From NCBI GenBank assembly GCA_010405405.1, contig MU004234.1, positions 1,507,563 through 1,571,562 on the forward strand: a DNA stretch of 64,000 nt, read 5' to 3'. The translations under genes were made by a program, and so were the position numbers. The DNA is from Microthyrium microscopicum (taxonomy: Eukaryota; Ascomycota; Dothideomycetes; Microthyriales; Microthyriaceae). Under the pieces are notes generated by a model that worked only from the letters and a program-made list of their open reading frames with translations, was not told the origin of the DNA and did not search any database. Shown piece after piece: positions 11,411-22,504 of this stretch (positions are counted from its first letter, which is position 1; every line of letters begins with the position of its first letter).

Positions 11411-13676
11411 ATGACTTCACGCTCATTATCATGCTGGGCTTCGATAGCTTTGGCATGGCTTGTCATATCTGGATCTGCAACTCCCTTTCCACAGTTTGTG
11501 TTTTCACATCTATTCCTAGACATCTGCTAATCAAAGGCCTCCATAGTACAACTCAGGATTTAGGAATATCTTCCAATGACAATGAAGAGTACGAATATAT
11601 TGTCGTGGGCTCTGGCGCCGGTGGAGGACCGTAAGTTCAATACGCAGCTTATTCATGAATTGCCTGGGTCAATTTCGTGTGTTGCGGAATAGCAAGACAC
11701 GACAGAGGTTCACTGCAGTTCGACAAGTGATGACCACCGTTGTTCTAGCTATAGCGCAGTCATACTAACGTATCTCAAGATTGGCCTCCCGACTCGCGAT
11801 GAATGGCAAAAAGGTTCTTCTCCTAGAAGCAGGCGATGATCAAGGAGAGAATCCAAACTCAATGATTCCATCACTACATCCATATTCCACTGAAGATCCT
11901 GCCATGTCATGGGACTTTTACGTACAGCACTACAAGGACCCTAAGACGGCCGCAAGAGACTCGAAAATGACATGGACTACACCCGAGGGCAAAACGTACA
12001 TAGGATCCAATCCACCGGCAGGCTCTAAACAAAAAGGCATCTTCTATCCACGGTCTAGCACGCTTGGTGGCTGCACAGCACATAATGCCATGGTCAATGT
12101 CTACCCGACAAGTGAAGACTGGGATGACATTGCTCGAACTACGGGCGATTCGTCATGGAGCGCGCCCAATATGCGCAAGATCTATCAACGTATGGAGAAG
12201 TGTGCCTACTTGCCTAAAGGTGCTCCTGGTCATGGATTTGATGGCTGGTTGGGAACGAACTTGACAGACTCGTCGAATTCGGCTAGTGATACTAAGATTC
12301 TTCGCATTGGGTTGCAGTCTACCATTGCTATGGGCCAGGTGAAACCGGGCACTCTGCAAGAGCGTGGAGCAGACTTCAAGAAGGCATTGGCCGCGGATCT
12401 AAACAGCAATTCGACAAAGCGAGACTCGAGTGAAGGTGTTTTCCCTATCCCACTGGACATCGCCAACAATAAACGTACTGGATCTCGCGACTTCATCATG
12501 CAAGTCCTCAATGCAAAGAACGCTGACGGCTCAAAGAAGTACCCGGGCTTTACACTCAAGCTCAATCATTTCGTTACAAAAGTCCTCTTCGCACCAACAA
12601 ACTCCAGCTCATCCACCAACTCAACATCCAAGCCACGCGCCGTCGGTGTCGAAGCCCTCGTCGGCGCGCATCTCTACGGTGCGAGCCCCAAATCCACCTC
12701 CTCCACCCGCTCCTCCGCTCAAAAGATCACCATTCGCGCATCCAAAGAAGTAATAATATCAACCGGCACATTCAACACGCCCCAACTCCTCATGCTCTCT
12801 GGCATAGGTCCCCGCGAGCATCTCGCCAAACACTCCATCCCACTCATCGCCCACTCCCCAGGCGTCGGCCGCAATCTCCAAGACCATTTCGAAATCGGCG
12901 TAACGCACACCACCACCAGCGACTTTGCCTCCTCCGCCGCCTGCACATTCGCCCACCCACCAGCCAACCTAAGCTCCTCCACAGATCCCTGCATGCAAGC
13001 CTATCTCAAAGGTAGTGGACCCTACGCATCATCCAATGGCTTCCCCTTTGGCATCCTACAACGCACATCCGCCGCTGTAGATGCGCGCCCAGACGTGCTC
13101 GTTTTCGGCGGACCGTCGAGATTTCATGGATATTATCCTGGGTATTCAGGACACGGGTACCAACATCGTTCCTGGACATGGGTCGTTCTCCGCGCCTTCA
13201 CGACGAATCGCGCAGGTTATATTGAACTCGCTTCTTCCGATCCACTAACCACACCGATCATCAACACCGCTTTCTTTGCGGACGGGAACAAGACTGCGGA
13301 CGCAATCGACATCCGCGCCATGGCTGATGCCGTTCGACTAGCGCGAAATATATCCAACTCTGTACCCACGCTTTCACCTTCTGAGGGACCAACTGTATTG
13401 AATGAAGAGCTACCAGGTGTAAGAGGCGGCGATGAGAAAGCAACCGAACAATTCATACGAGATGAGAGTTGGAGCCACCATGCCAGCGGAACAGCAGCGA
13501 TAGGCAAGGATGGGGATGAGATGGCGGTCTTGGACAGTAAAATGAGAGTAAGAGGAGTCGATGGCCTGAGGGTGGTAGATGCGAGTGTATTTCCGAAGAT
13601 ACCAGGTTATTTCGTGGTGGTGCCGACGTATATGGTTGGGGAGAAGGCAGCAGATAGTATATTGACAGGAGCATAG
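11411..13676 (+). CDS. Secreted GMC-family FAD oxidoreductase
   Basis: There are three exons: 11411-11493, 11547-11630 and 11780-13676. Intron 1 (53 bp) has a GTTTGT donor and a GCTAAT branch; intron 2 (149 bp) has GTAAGT and ACTAAC. Both keep frame and give a 687-residue product. Exon 1 encodes a signal peptide with a hydrophobic core (SIALAWLVISGSA), so the enzyme is probably extracellular. The FAD-binding motif EYIVVGSGAGGGP-LASRLA spans the second junction and is followed by KVLLLEAGDD. Further GMC landmarks are TLGGCTAHNAM, the second signature around STGTFNTPQLLMLSGIG and, near the C-terminus, SWSHHASGT with the catalytic histidine and FPKIPGYFVVVPTYMVGEKAAD. The substrate (aryl alcohol, choline, sugar or other) cannot be told from sequence. 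The stretch at about 12590-12720 is a Ser-rich loop. Confidence 0.92.
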
Positions 13677-14557
13677 ATGATAAGGGCAAGAGCGATAAGA
13701 GCATGTCGGAAGGCTTGGGTCTGTTTGTTCAGATGTACCTACTTTGGTTGGTACCTGGTAGATCTAGATCTAGATTCAGAAATATGTGTAGAGCAACTGT
13801 GGCTCAATACGGGTGCCCTTAGAGATGCACGATGATCAAACCAAGGATAGAAATAGAAACAAGTCATTTACCAACCTACATAATTGAAACCTCGTAAGCT
13901 TACATGAAATACAATCGATGGCGATGAACAACCCGGGCAGTCAGCGAGAAACATCTACGCAAGGTCAGCAGCGGTGGAGCCGTTGCCAGCGAAGGCAATC
14001 ATATTGCGCGACTTGATGCATCTGGAGAAATACTTTGGAAATGCGCGCTTGTATGTCACGCTAATGTCTCCTTCAAAGCCGAACTATGGAAGCGCTTTCA
14101 TTGATTGTCAGAGAGAGATTATGCAGACCAAAGAAGCACCGGATTCGCGACGGGCATCACCACAATACGAGTTGTAACTGTGAACAGATAGGCGAGACCC
14201 AATAGGATTGTGAGCGGAGAGGAAAGTTGAAGCAAAAAGTAAAATTAGCGTTTCATACAATCAATTATACTGATACTTCGAAGCCGGAAACCTGGGTATT
14301 CATACAGAAACGAACAGAACATCTCGACCATGGGACGTACTCATAGCAGCCACAATAGCCATCAAACAATATCAGAACTCAAGAACCGAGCCACCTCTTT
14401 CGACTACAAGCCTCGCCCAACGAAGCTCTCAATCGCTTGTCCAAAGCTACATCTTTCATGCTCAACATCTCAAATCGATCTCTTCGTATACAACTCGCGC
14501 CTCCCCTCTCATCTTTCACAAACCATCGCCCCTCCCTTTCGTACCAATGCAAGCTAT
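13677..14557. other. Intergenic between convergent genes
   Basis: This is the 3' flank of the GMC gene and of BYE1. It holds a short AGATCT/TAGATC palindromic run at about 13759-13777. The open frames at 13974-14177 and 14330-14587 show no protein-like features. Confidence 0.5.
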
Positions 14558-17147
14558 CTAAGCCGTACCGGCCTGGCGCTGCTGTAAATGAGCCGCCAAC
14601 TTGGTCAAATCGGACCGTGTTGCTGGCTCCTTCTCAAGAATATCACGCAAGTTTTGCAACTGTACGTCTGTCATATCCGTCACGCTCTGCATAATCTGCG
14701 TGACCACCGGCTCGCGAATATACGGCCCAAGGATTTGAACCGCTAGGGCCGAAAGAACAGCAGGTGGAGTTGGTGAGTGAGACAGAGGAGGTGCAAATTG
14801 CGGTGTCATCTGCGCCACCGGTGAGAAAGACGGGTGACTTTGGTTGACGGGTGTGTGTGGTGGTATTCCAGCATGCATTGGATTAGCTGCGCCCGCCAAA
14901 GTCTGAGGGAGTGGTGTGGCCTGGGGAGTGGACATATTTGACGAGGCACCTTTAGTGCGGACGACAAGGGTGAGGAGGAGCATGGGAGTTTGGCGCACTG
15001 GCGGAATCGATTTGGCCTCGAGCATTTGGATGAAGTGAGGCAGCTTTTCGGGTCCGCCTTCTTCGACGATGACAATGTATACGTCGCGAACAGCCTCATG
15101 GCCATGCGTAGCAAAGACGCCCCAGCGGTTCTTTTCCTTGAAGTACTGGTAGATGCGCTTGAGACCGTCGTCGTCACGATCAGAGGCTGGGAAGAGCGCG
15201 AGGCAGCAGACGTCTGTGGACTGGCTGAAGCGCATGCCGCTAACGTAGTCATCGGCACGCTTGATGTCGATTCTACCATCAATTTCAACATTGGATTTGA
15301 GCATATCTTTATATGGGATCTTTTGGCCTATGTCGCCGCCAGCTACCCATCTGGCCACAGCGGTAAAGGAGGAGATGGCGCTCATTTCGATGCCTCCACG
15401 CCAGACAATACTACTGTCTCCAGTATTGGCAGGAGCGTCATTGTCTTCATTCTTCAGGATCTTGTCAAGATCAGGATCGTCCGCGGCATCTCTCATAGTG
15501 ACCTCCGGAGCTCTGCTGATACTTTGTCGCTTTGGTGGTCGTGAGATCATGCCGGCCTTGGCAGGATCAATAGGTTTTACATTAGATAGTACATGTTGAA
15601 GGTTGAAATTCGGTTTTGTGGCAGACGTAGGAGTGACTGCACTTTGCTGTGGGCGATCATAGTCTTCCGGTAACTCAGCGCTTGGTGGCGGACTTCCTGT
15701 GTCAATGTGAACATTGGTTGCCTTTTGTTCCATTGTATTTTGGCGGGACGGAGCATGGTATAGACTTTCCGTATTGGATGCATATGTTTCAGAGGGCTCA
15801 TGAGTTGGTTCATCGCCGATGAGTTCGTCACCTTTGTGAGTTTTGCGATATCGCGGACCAGTGTCTTGAGCCAGGATGGCCTGCTTGTCTGCCTCTTCCT
15901 TCAAGCGTAGTCTCTCTTGTTGAAGCTCGTCGCTGAGCATATCCTCAGATGACATATCGGCTAGTTCGCTGGGAAGAAGCGAGCCATCAATAATTTGCTT
16001 GAACAAACTGTGATTCTTCTTGAGGTTGAATTTGATGGCTCGGAACTGATCTCCATATTGTTTATAGTTATCTGCATGTCTTTTATGCAAAGCATCCTCA
16101 ATGTCCAACGTCATACGAATAGCTAATGATTCCACAGTCTGTCCTGATGGAATGATGTATTGTGACTTTTTCATGGCATTAGGTATGAGTTCTTCAAGTT
16201 CTTTTCTTAGCGCTTTCGCAACAGGAAATCTTTCCTTCGGTAGCTGATCGATACTAGTAATGGTGGGTGTGGCAGGTGTTGGACTCTTGATACGAGGAGC
16301 TTCCGAGATGGATTTTGCTCGTTTTGCCAACGGTTCTGTAGACTTTTCGGGTTGCGCGCTGGGTGAGGGAGCAGCAGGCGACTTGGCTGGAGTAGAAGAA
16401 GATTGCTAATAGAGATCGATGTCAGTTTGAAGCGGGCTGGATTGTATATTAAGATGATACATACCTTTTGATGGCCATTAGTGATCTCGACAACAGCTTC
16501 ATACTTACGTTTAGTCCCCGCTTCGGCAGCAGGAGTTGGTGACTTTTGCGATGGTGGCGCCTTGGGGCTGCTAGCAGCCTCAGATGTTGGTGCATTACTG
16601 GGTCGAGCAGATTTTCTACCTCCAGTGCTGCCTTTCTTTCCTTTCTTCTTGGGCTTCTTGGACTCGCGACGCTCCAGGATACGCTCTCTCCAAGGTTCTT
16701 CACCACGACTCATAGCAGCCAGCAGATCTTTGTGGTCGCCGGGCCTACATTGCTCGCAGTAATATTTGTCTGGCAGCTTGTCGTCCTCTTCGGTAATGCC
16801 CATGCATAGATTGTGTTGCCAAGCGGTACATGTTTCGCAGGATATCATCATCCATCCATCTTTGTCTTCAGTCGCGCCGCATATGCAGCGAATAATAGAG
16901 TCGTCTTCTTCGCCAGATTCGTCATCGTCGTTTGCTTTGGAAGAGCGCTTGCCTTTCTTGCCACGCTTAGGGGCGGCGGGAGCTTGTTCGAGATCGTAGA
17001 TTTTGGTATGCTGACCTTTAGTCGCGCGACCGGAACGTCTTGGTTCAGCTATGAGACAACTATTAGCATGCTACTGACATAGATAGTCTGAGGAAGGCAG
17101 TGTTGGCTGTACTCGACAGGCTTGGTACGTTGGAATAGCTTACCCAT
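14558..17147 (-). CDS. BYE1: Bye1-like transcription factor (PHD, TFIIS central and SPOC domains)
   Basis: There are three exons: 17144-17147 (only ATGG), 16465-17048 and 14558-16405. The introns are 95 and 59 bp (GTAAGC with GCTAAT; GTATGT with CTGAC). The product is 811 residues and begins MAEPRRSGRATKGQ. Domains in order: a PHD finger at about residues 55-110 (CICGATEDKDGWMMISCETC..WQHNLC..YYCEQC, the full Cys4-His-Cys3 set); a TFIIS central domain (TFS2M) at about 225-370 (VAKALRKELEEL, IEDALHKRH, YGDQFRAIKFNLKKN, LPSELADMSSEDMLSD); and a SPOC domain at about 490-640 (IVWRGGIEMSAISSFTAVARWV, RWGVFATHG). In yeast, Bye1 binds RNA polymerase II through the TFIIS-like domain and H3K4me3 through the PHD finger. 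The tail is Pro/Gln-rich and ends in a predicted helix. It shares an 850 bp divergent promoter with the TAPT1-family gene. Confidence 0.95.
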
Positions 17148-18000
17148 GGTTTCAGGAGAAAGGATAGTCACTAAGACGGCGGATCAATTCGGTTTAATCG
17201 ATGATGGATTCACAATCACATCTAAAAGCAAGAATGATGTTGACGCGGGGCGAGGACTAAGTCGCGTGTGACAGCTACTATAAGAGAATGAAGCCGCCAA
17301 GTTCCCACAGACAATTCCTTCCAATTAGACACCGCGAACCCGAGCAGAATCTTTCTTCCTGCGATCCTTGCGAAAGAGACCAAGAAGAAGGCAAGATGTG
17401 ACTTGCGCCAAAAGAAATGGAGCCACTGAACAACCTAACTAAAACACCGCAATAGCTTGGCGATCGGAGTTGTTGAGGCTTCGTTACGACGAGCGCACGG
17501 TCACGATATTACCAATCGAGATGAAAAGATGGTGGTGATGGATTCAGGGTGCAGTTATTGATGAATTGACACGGTGAGAGGTGGGATGGATGAGAAGTGT
17601 GAAGAAAGTGGAGAGCTTCAAGCTTCAGAAAACGAGGTTGACTCCGCATGGCACGTGATGCAATTGCCTCTGGTCTGAAAGCTCGGTTGTTTTCTCTAGA
17701 GTCTTGGCAAGAAAGAGCGCACGGCCAAACTCGAGCCAAGATCTTTGGAGAATCCGAATCAAGTTAAGCGTCCATGCTCGGGCTTAGCCACGTGCCGTTA
17801 TTTCCGACGCTAACCGGTTACATCAACAAGCGTCGATACAGTTCGAGCCAAATCGACATTGAAGCCATGCTTTGAGATGGACCATCATTATCTACTCCAC
17901 CACATTCTACGCTCGACACCACCGCTTCTACTCGCCCTTTGTGCTTAAACATGGGCTATCTGAACCCACCAGCCAACGTGCCGTCCATGACCTTCACGAA
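17148..18000. promoter_or_regulatory. Divergent promoter region BYE1 / TAPT1-family gene
   Basis: These 853 bp separate two divergently transcribed genes, so both promoters and both 5' leaders must lie here. I see no strong TATA box. The frame upstream of 18001 is open but has no ATG, and an out-of-frame ATG at 17877 starts a short upstream frame that stops after about two dozen codons. That frame could act as an upstream ORF for the TAPT1-family gene. Confidence 0.5.
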
Positions 18001-20823
18001 ATGACAGCTTCCACTTCCAATAGTTCGCCGATTGGACCATCGCAACATCTGCATACGCCCTGGTCCTCGCGAGATCAGACTCCAACCGCAGTAGACGCTG
18101 ATTCTGTATCCAAATCTGGAGACGATCAGTCAGATCTCCATGTTCTGGACAATGGCCATACTGCGATAACGCCACACGAGGCTGTTCAGGCCCATAGTAG
18201 TCTGAAATTAAAACTTAATACATCCCCGTCTAGTTCTCACAATCCCGAATCCCAAATATCACCGAGTGCCCTGTCACCTGAGAAATCCAATGGCCGTCCT
18301 GGTGCTCCGAATTACGTGGAACTTCCAAAGATTTCTCTCACAGACTCTACAAATAAACTAGCCAGAAAACTCTCCCCAAAGCAGATCCACGAGCTCACCT
18401 CTGTTCCACTCTCACCAACTCTCACTGCCTCGCTTTCTCCTCCGCTCCCTCCTTTAACTGCCCCACTTCACCAACTAAACGAAAATCTGGAGAACGAATA
18501 CGAGATTCGTCATGAATCTGGTGATGGTATCAGGCAAAAGGAAAGAATAAACGGGATACATCGCGATGAAAGTCCGACCAGGAGAAGGCCTTTCAAGGAG
18601 GTACAAGGACCAACTCTGGAGAAAGAAATGAAGCTTCTACCAAATGGTAATCGTCCACCTCCCACACGTACGGTGTCAACTCCTCCACTAGTTGGCAGGA
18701 AAAGGTCTACAAAGCAAGAGTCGAAGCGGAGGAGGCAATCGCCAAAGCCTCTGGAATTTTCTGCCGAGAACCGTTCGTCCAACAATGGCTCAATACTCAA
18801 AGCGAAAACTCCAAATTTCGACGCCACACCAACTCCTGCCACTTCTATTCCCCCCTTATCTCTTCCTGTCTATCTACAGCTTGAACTAGATGCTCAACAC
18901 TCTCCGGCCTTTGAGATACCATTTGAATCGTCCGCGATCAAGTTTGAGCGATTACGAGATTTTCTTCTTCTCCCTATGCCTTTGGAACATATGCTGTGGT
19001 TTGGAACATTCGCATGTATTGATGCCTGGCTCTACGTATTCACCATATTGCCACTTCGGTTCTGCAAGGCCTCATGGATATTGATACGATGGTGGATGGG
19101 CAATGCCTGGAAAGAAACACATGACATGATCGAGTTTGTTTACCTGGGAGTTGGTCGATTGTGGAGAAGAAGACGTGAGGGGGATGCCTTGTCTGAACCG
19201 TCCTCCAGAGAAAGTTCACGACCTAGAGGTGCCTCACTTTCGAATGGCGCGGTCTCCAGATCCTCGGAAACGCCAGGCGTCATAAGACCTGGACCCGAAC
19301 CTCGAAGGAAGCATGACATCAAGAAACAATTTCGTCACAGAAGAACTAGATCCACGCCTTCACTGCTTCTACCTACCCACAAGGCCGATTTACTTCGTGG
19401 CTTTTTAGTATGTGTAAGCTCACTCATTCTACTTCAACTTGACCCAAGTCGAATGTACCACAACATCCGAGGTCAATCAGCCATCAAGCTTTACGTTATC
19501 TATAACGGCCTGGAAGTCGGAGATCGTCTTCTTTCTGCGCTCGGACAGGACATTCTCGAGTGTCTGTTTTCATCCGAAGTTCTTGAGCGCAACTCGGATG
19601 GACGAAGTAAAATCATCAGACCTACATACATGTTTCTAATTGCTCTGGCCTACAATGTGGCTCATACAGCAGCACTGCTCTACCAGGTCATTACCCTCAA
19701 TGTGGCAGTCAATTCCTATTCTAACGCATTGCTGACTTTGCTTCTCTCAAATCAATTCGTTGAGATCAAAGGTGCCGTCTTCAAGAAAGTGGAGAAAGAC
19801 AATTTGTTCCAGCTCACTTGCGCAGATGTGGTAGAGCGATTCCAACTTTGGCTAATGCTACTCATCATTGCGATGCGAAATATGGTTGAAGTTGGAGGCA
19901 TCAGTATCAGCATTAGCAATACTTTCCAGGCCGCTCCAAACAACGCAAATGCCACCAATGTCCCTTTCAGCACTTCAAGCATATGGCCAACGAGCTTTAC
20001 AATTTTCCCGCAGTTCACGGGACAGATTCTAGGGCCCTTTGTCATTGTTCTCGGTAGCGAAATGGTGGTAGATTGGATCAAGCACGCCTATATCAGCAAA
20101 TTCAATGACACCAAGCCTAAGCTATATGGAAGATTCCTCGATGTTTTGGCCAAGGACTATTATACTCATGCATTCGGAGACCAGAATTTAATGAAACGAA
20201 TTGGATTACCTACACTGCCTCTAGCCTGTCTCTTTATCAGGACGACCATTCAGACTTATCACATGTTCCTCGCAACTCATATGCCTCTTCCGCTGCCCAG
20301 CACCGCAACTTCTTTGTCGATGGAGTCAGCGAGCGAAGCCAGCACTCCGGCAGCCACGGCAGCACTTGCACACGTGGATCAGCTGTTCCGTCGCGCACTG
20401 GGACGCTCTGGTTACCCGCTTGACCCATCAGCGCCAGCACCATTGTTTTCAGTCTACTTCATGGACGACCTGATCGCGTTTGCTCTTCTATTCCTCGTTT
20501 GCCTAGGCGCATTTCTGCTCTTGCTAGCAGCGAAGCTAGTCCTCGGCATGATTATGCTGAGATGGGCTCGCTCGCGCTACAAGGGCATGAAAGAACGCAC
20601 ACACGGCCGAATTGAAGCTGGTGGCACAAGGCTCGGAGTATCGGCAATGGTCGAGGTGGATGACGAGAAGCGTCGGATGCTGTATGCGGATGACCCGGAT
20701 GGCCTGGTGAGATACTATGATAAACAAGAGAAGATTCGTCGAGACAAAGAAAGGGAAAAGGAGAAGGGACTTGACCTCAATCGTGTAAGAAGATACGATA
20801 TGGTGGCCAAGCGGATTTGGTGA
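18001..20823 (+). CDS. TAPT1/Emp65-family multi-pass membrane protein
   Basis: The single exon encodes 940 residues from the ATG at 18001. Residues 1-300 are Ser/Pro-rich and disordered. From about residue 315 the conserved family core begins (FERLRDFLLLPMPLEHMLWFG). It continues with several membrane segments and the signature LLQLDPSRMYHNIRGQ followed by IKLYVIYNGLEVGDRLLSALGQD, then DVVERFQLWLMLLIIAMRN, the segment GQILGPFVIVLGSEMVVDWIKHAYISKFN, and a C-terminal membrane helix (DDLIAFALLFLVCLGAFLLLLAAKLVLG). A basic cytosolic tail follows. Family knowledge: yeast Emp65 forms an ER-membrane complex with the SUN-like protein Slp1 that protects soluble proteins during folding, and human TAPT1 acts in ciliogenesis. 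The fungal role here is inferred as ER membrane. No intron is visible. Confidence 0.93.
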   Translation: MTASTSNSSPIGPSQHLHTPWSSRDQTPTAVDADSVSKSGDDQSDLHVLDNGHTAITPHEAVQAHSSLKLKLNTSPSSSHNPESQISPSALSPEKSNGRPGAPNYVELPKISLTDSTNKLARKLSPKQIHELTSVPLSPTLTASLSPPLPPLTAPLHQLNENLENEYEIRHESGDGIRQKERINGIHRDESPTRRRPFKEVQGPTLEKEMKLLPNGNRPPPTRTVSTPPLVGRKRSTKQESKRRRQSPKPLEFSAENRSSNNGSILKAKTPNFDATPTPATSIPPLSLPVYLQLELDAQHSPAFEIPFESSAIKFERLRDFLLLPMPLEHMLWFGTFACIDAWLYVFTILPLRFCKASWILIRWWMGNAWKETHDMIEFVYLGVGRLWRRRREGDALSEPSSRESSRPRGASLSNGAVSRSSETPGVIRPGPEPRRKHDIKKQFRHRRTRSTPSLLLPTHKADLLRGFLVCVSSLILLQLDPSRMYHNIRGQSAIKLYVIYNGLEVGDRLLSALGQDILECLFSSEVLERNSDGRSKIIRPTYMFLIALAYNVAHTAALLYQVITLNVAVNSYSNALLTLLLSNQFVEIKGAVFKKVEKDNLFQLTCADVVERFQLWLMLLIIAMRNMVEVGGISISISNTFQAAPNNANATNVPFSTSSIWPTSFTIFPQFTGQILGPFVIVLGSEMVVDWIKHAYISKFNDTKPKLYGRFLDVLAKDYYTHAFGDQNLMKRIGLPTLPLACLFIRTTIQTYHMFLATHMPLPLPSTATSLSMESASEASTPAATAALAHVDQLFRRALGRSGYPLDPSAPAPLFSVYFMDDLIAFALLFLVCLGAFLLLLAAKLVLGMIMLRWARSRYKGMKERTHGRIEAGGTRLGVSAMVEVDDEKRRMLYADDPDGLVRYYDKQEKIRRDKEREKEKGLDLNRVRRYDMVAKRIW

Positions 20824-21464
20824 TCATTGATTTTTGTTAACTTCAGCATTCAGCATAGCGCATGGCGGCAACGCAGCTTGAGATAAACTCAGTTTTATCT
20901 ATTATATTGTCTTGCATTCCATATTATTTTCACTTTACTCAAGCTAACCATCCATTTTAGTCATATTTCAAGTTGTGACAACTTCAACCCCTGAGCCGAC
21001 TTCCGCCAAGATTCACTCCCCAACACTACAAATTATTCCTCGGCTGCGCAACAACAAGCAATTGATATTGTTCTCGTCTGGTAAACCTATTATGGAGGCT
21101 ATCCGAACCCGTCAACCTTCGGGAAAGTTCTGTGGTTGCGAACTCATTGTTCTCATCTCCTCAGGGGAGACAATACTAAGCAGCCTCATTTTGCCAGGGA
21201 CACAATACTAACCACCACCACAAAGTACAACAATCTTTATACCAAGCTTCAAAGATAATTCCCAAATGATCGCCCCTATCAAAAACCCTTTCTCATCCTC
21301 AAAGAACTGTCCACGTTCCAACCCATCACCATCGCACTACTTAATCCTTCGATTTCAACCACCATTTTGAAAAAGCCACCCACGAACACATTCATTCTAC
21401 ACAACCATAACAAACACTTTCCAACTCCAACCCAACCCAACTCAACCCAACCAACACCATCAAA
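20824..21464. promoter_or_regulatory. Intergenic; leader and promoter of the CTVM-repeat gene
   Basis: The distal part is the 3' flank of the TAPT1-family gene. The last 250 bp before 21465 is C/A-rich with little G on this strand and ends in a run of AACCC/AACTC repeats just upstream of an A-rich start context. This is typical of a highly expressed fungal mRNA leader. A TATA-like CTTTATACC lies near 21235. Confidence 0.45.
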
Positions 21465-21701
21465 ATGATCTCCATCCCAGCTACCGCATCTCCCGTCAAC
21501 TTCAACTGTTGGGGCGGTGGAAACGGACAGAACTGCACTGTCATGAAGACCGAGACTGAAGCCGCTCCAGTCGACCGCAACGGCTGCGGTGGTGGAAACG
21601 GCCAAAACTGCACCGTCATGAAGGTCGAAGACGAAGCAGGTCAACCAATCGACCAAAACGGCCTTGGAGGTGGCAACGGCCAAAACTGCACCGTCATGTA
21701 A
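21465..21701 (+). CDS. Three-copy CTVM (CaaX-type) peptide pheromone precursor, candidate
   Basis: This is a 78-residue protein with no intron. The 11-residue block GGGNGQNCTVM occurs three times (residues 17-27, 42-52, 68-78) with a period of 25-26. The last copy ends exactly at the stop codon, giving a bona fide C-terminal CaaX box (Cys-Thr-Val-Met; Met in the last position predicts farnesylation). The two internal copies are followed by Lys and an acidic Ala/Glu/Pro spacer (KTETEAAPVD, KVEDEAGQPID), and Asn-Gly or Asn-Cys-Trp precedes the Gly run. There is no classical signal peptide, as in a-factor-type precursors. Ascomycete a-type precursors normally carry one copy. Repeated CaaX-like units are known from h-type (hybrid) precursors of Trichoderma and from the rhodotorucine A precursor of the yeast Rhodosporidium. 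A pheromone role is inferred from this architecture; a prenylated non-pheromone peptide is the alternative. Confidence 0.7.
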   Translation: MISIPATASPVNFNCWGGGNGQNCTVMKTETEAAPVDRNGCGGGNGQNCTVMKVEDEAGQPIDQNGLGGGNGQNCTVM

Positions 21702-22504
21702 ATCACTCCTCTGATTTAGCATGTTCGTCTGTGTTTTTGTTTCTTGGCATTAGCGAAGGTCTCTTGATATGAGAGGCGTCGTTTGTGAATTATCTTCCTA
21801 TCACACGCCCAATCGGTCTGCGGATACATCATTCCCGCATGGCGGTTTTTCTTGCTTCACTTCTTGTTGGTGAGTACGACTTCTTCGACGGACGCGTTGG
21901 GAGGGACGGCTTGCTAGTTTTTGGGAGTTGATGCTGGAGTGTTTCTTCTTTGGAGCATTCTGGCGTTTTCTTTCTTGGATATACCTATTCAGTTACTGTA
22001 TATATCTACTCCTCGGTTCTGTGCTTTGGTACTACCGGGATGAATTATACTTGCTTTATGCAATCTTTCTTCTTCTTTTAACTGTGTGTGAATGCGGAAT
22101 CTTCGCCAGTGTGAGTTGAAGCTCGTTAGAGGTCATGTTGATACTTCTTCACGTCCATAACCGTCCTTAGCTTGACTGCTGTGGTTATCATGTATTGATT
22201 CAACTGTGATTCTATCGACCCTAGACTCCAACTTAAGAAGGATCAAACGCAAATGACTATAGTAAGCAGATGTGCCTGACTGCAAGGCAGGGTCACGTCT
22301 TACCCGCCGTGTTACAAGGTAAGCAAATAATGGTGCCCGCGGGTCCAACAACAGTGTATCTGATGTATGTTTGTCAGATAGAAAATGTTTAAACAACTAA
22401 AAAGAATTTCTGCCCGTTCGAAGGTTTAAATGACACCCAGTTCTTCCCTAAAACGCCCCTGTTGCTTGCCCTTCTCAACTCTACCTACTTGTAGGTACCT
22501 TCTA
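21702..22504. other. Intergenic, 0.8 kb
   Basis: The first part is probably the long T-rich 3' untranslated region of the CTVM-repeat gene. An imperfect inverted repeat (CTACCTACTTGTAGGTAC) lies near 22480-22500 at the 3' end of the next gene. No gene is recognised. Confidence 0.45.

Noticed and set aside
21279-21722. 147-codon antisense frame across the CTVM-repeat gene
   Set aside because: Its apparent repeats (HDGAVLAV and similar) are only the reverse reading of the CTVM repeats; it lacks any feature of its own.
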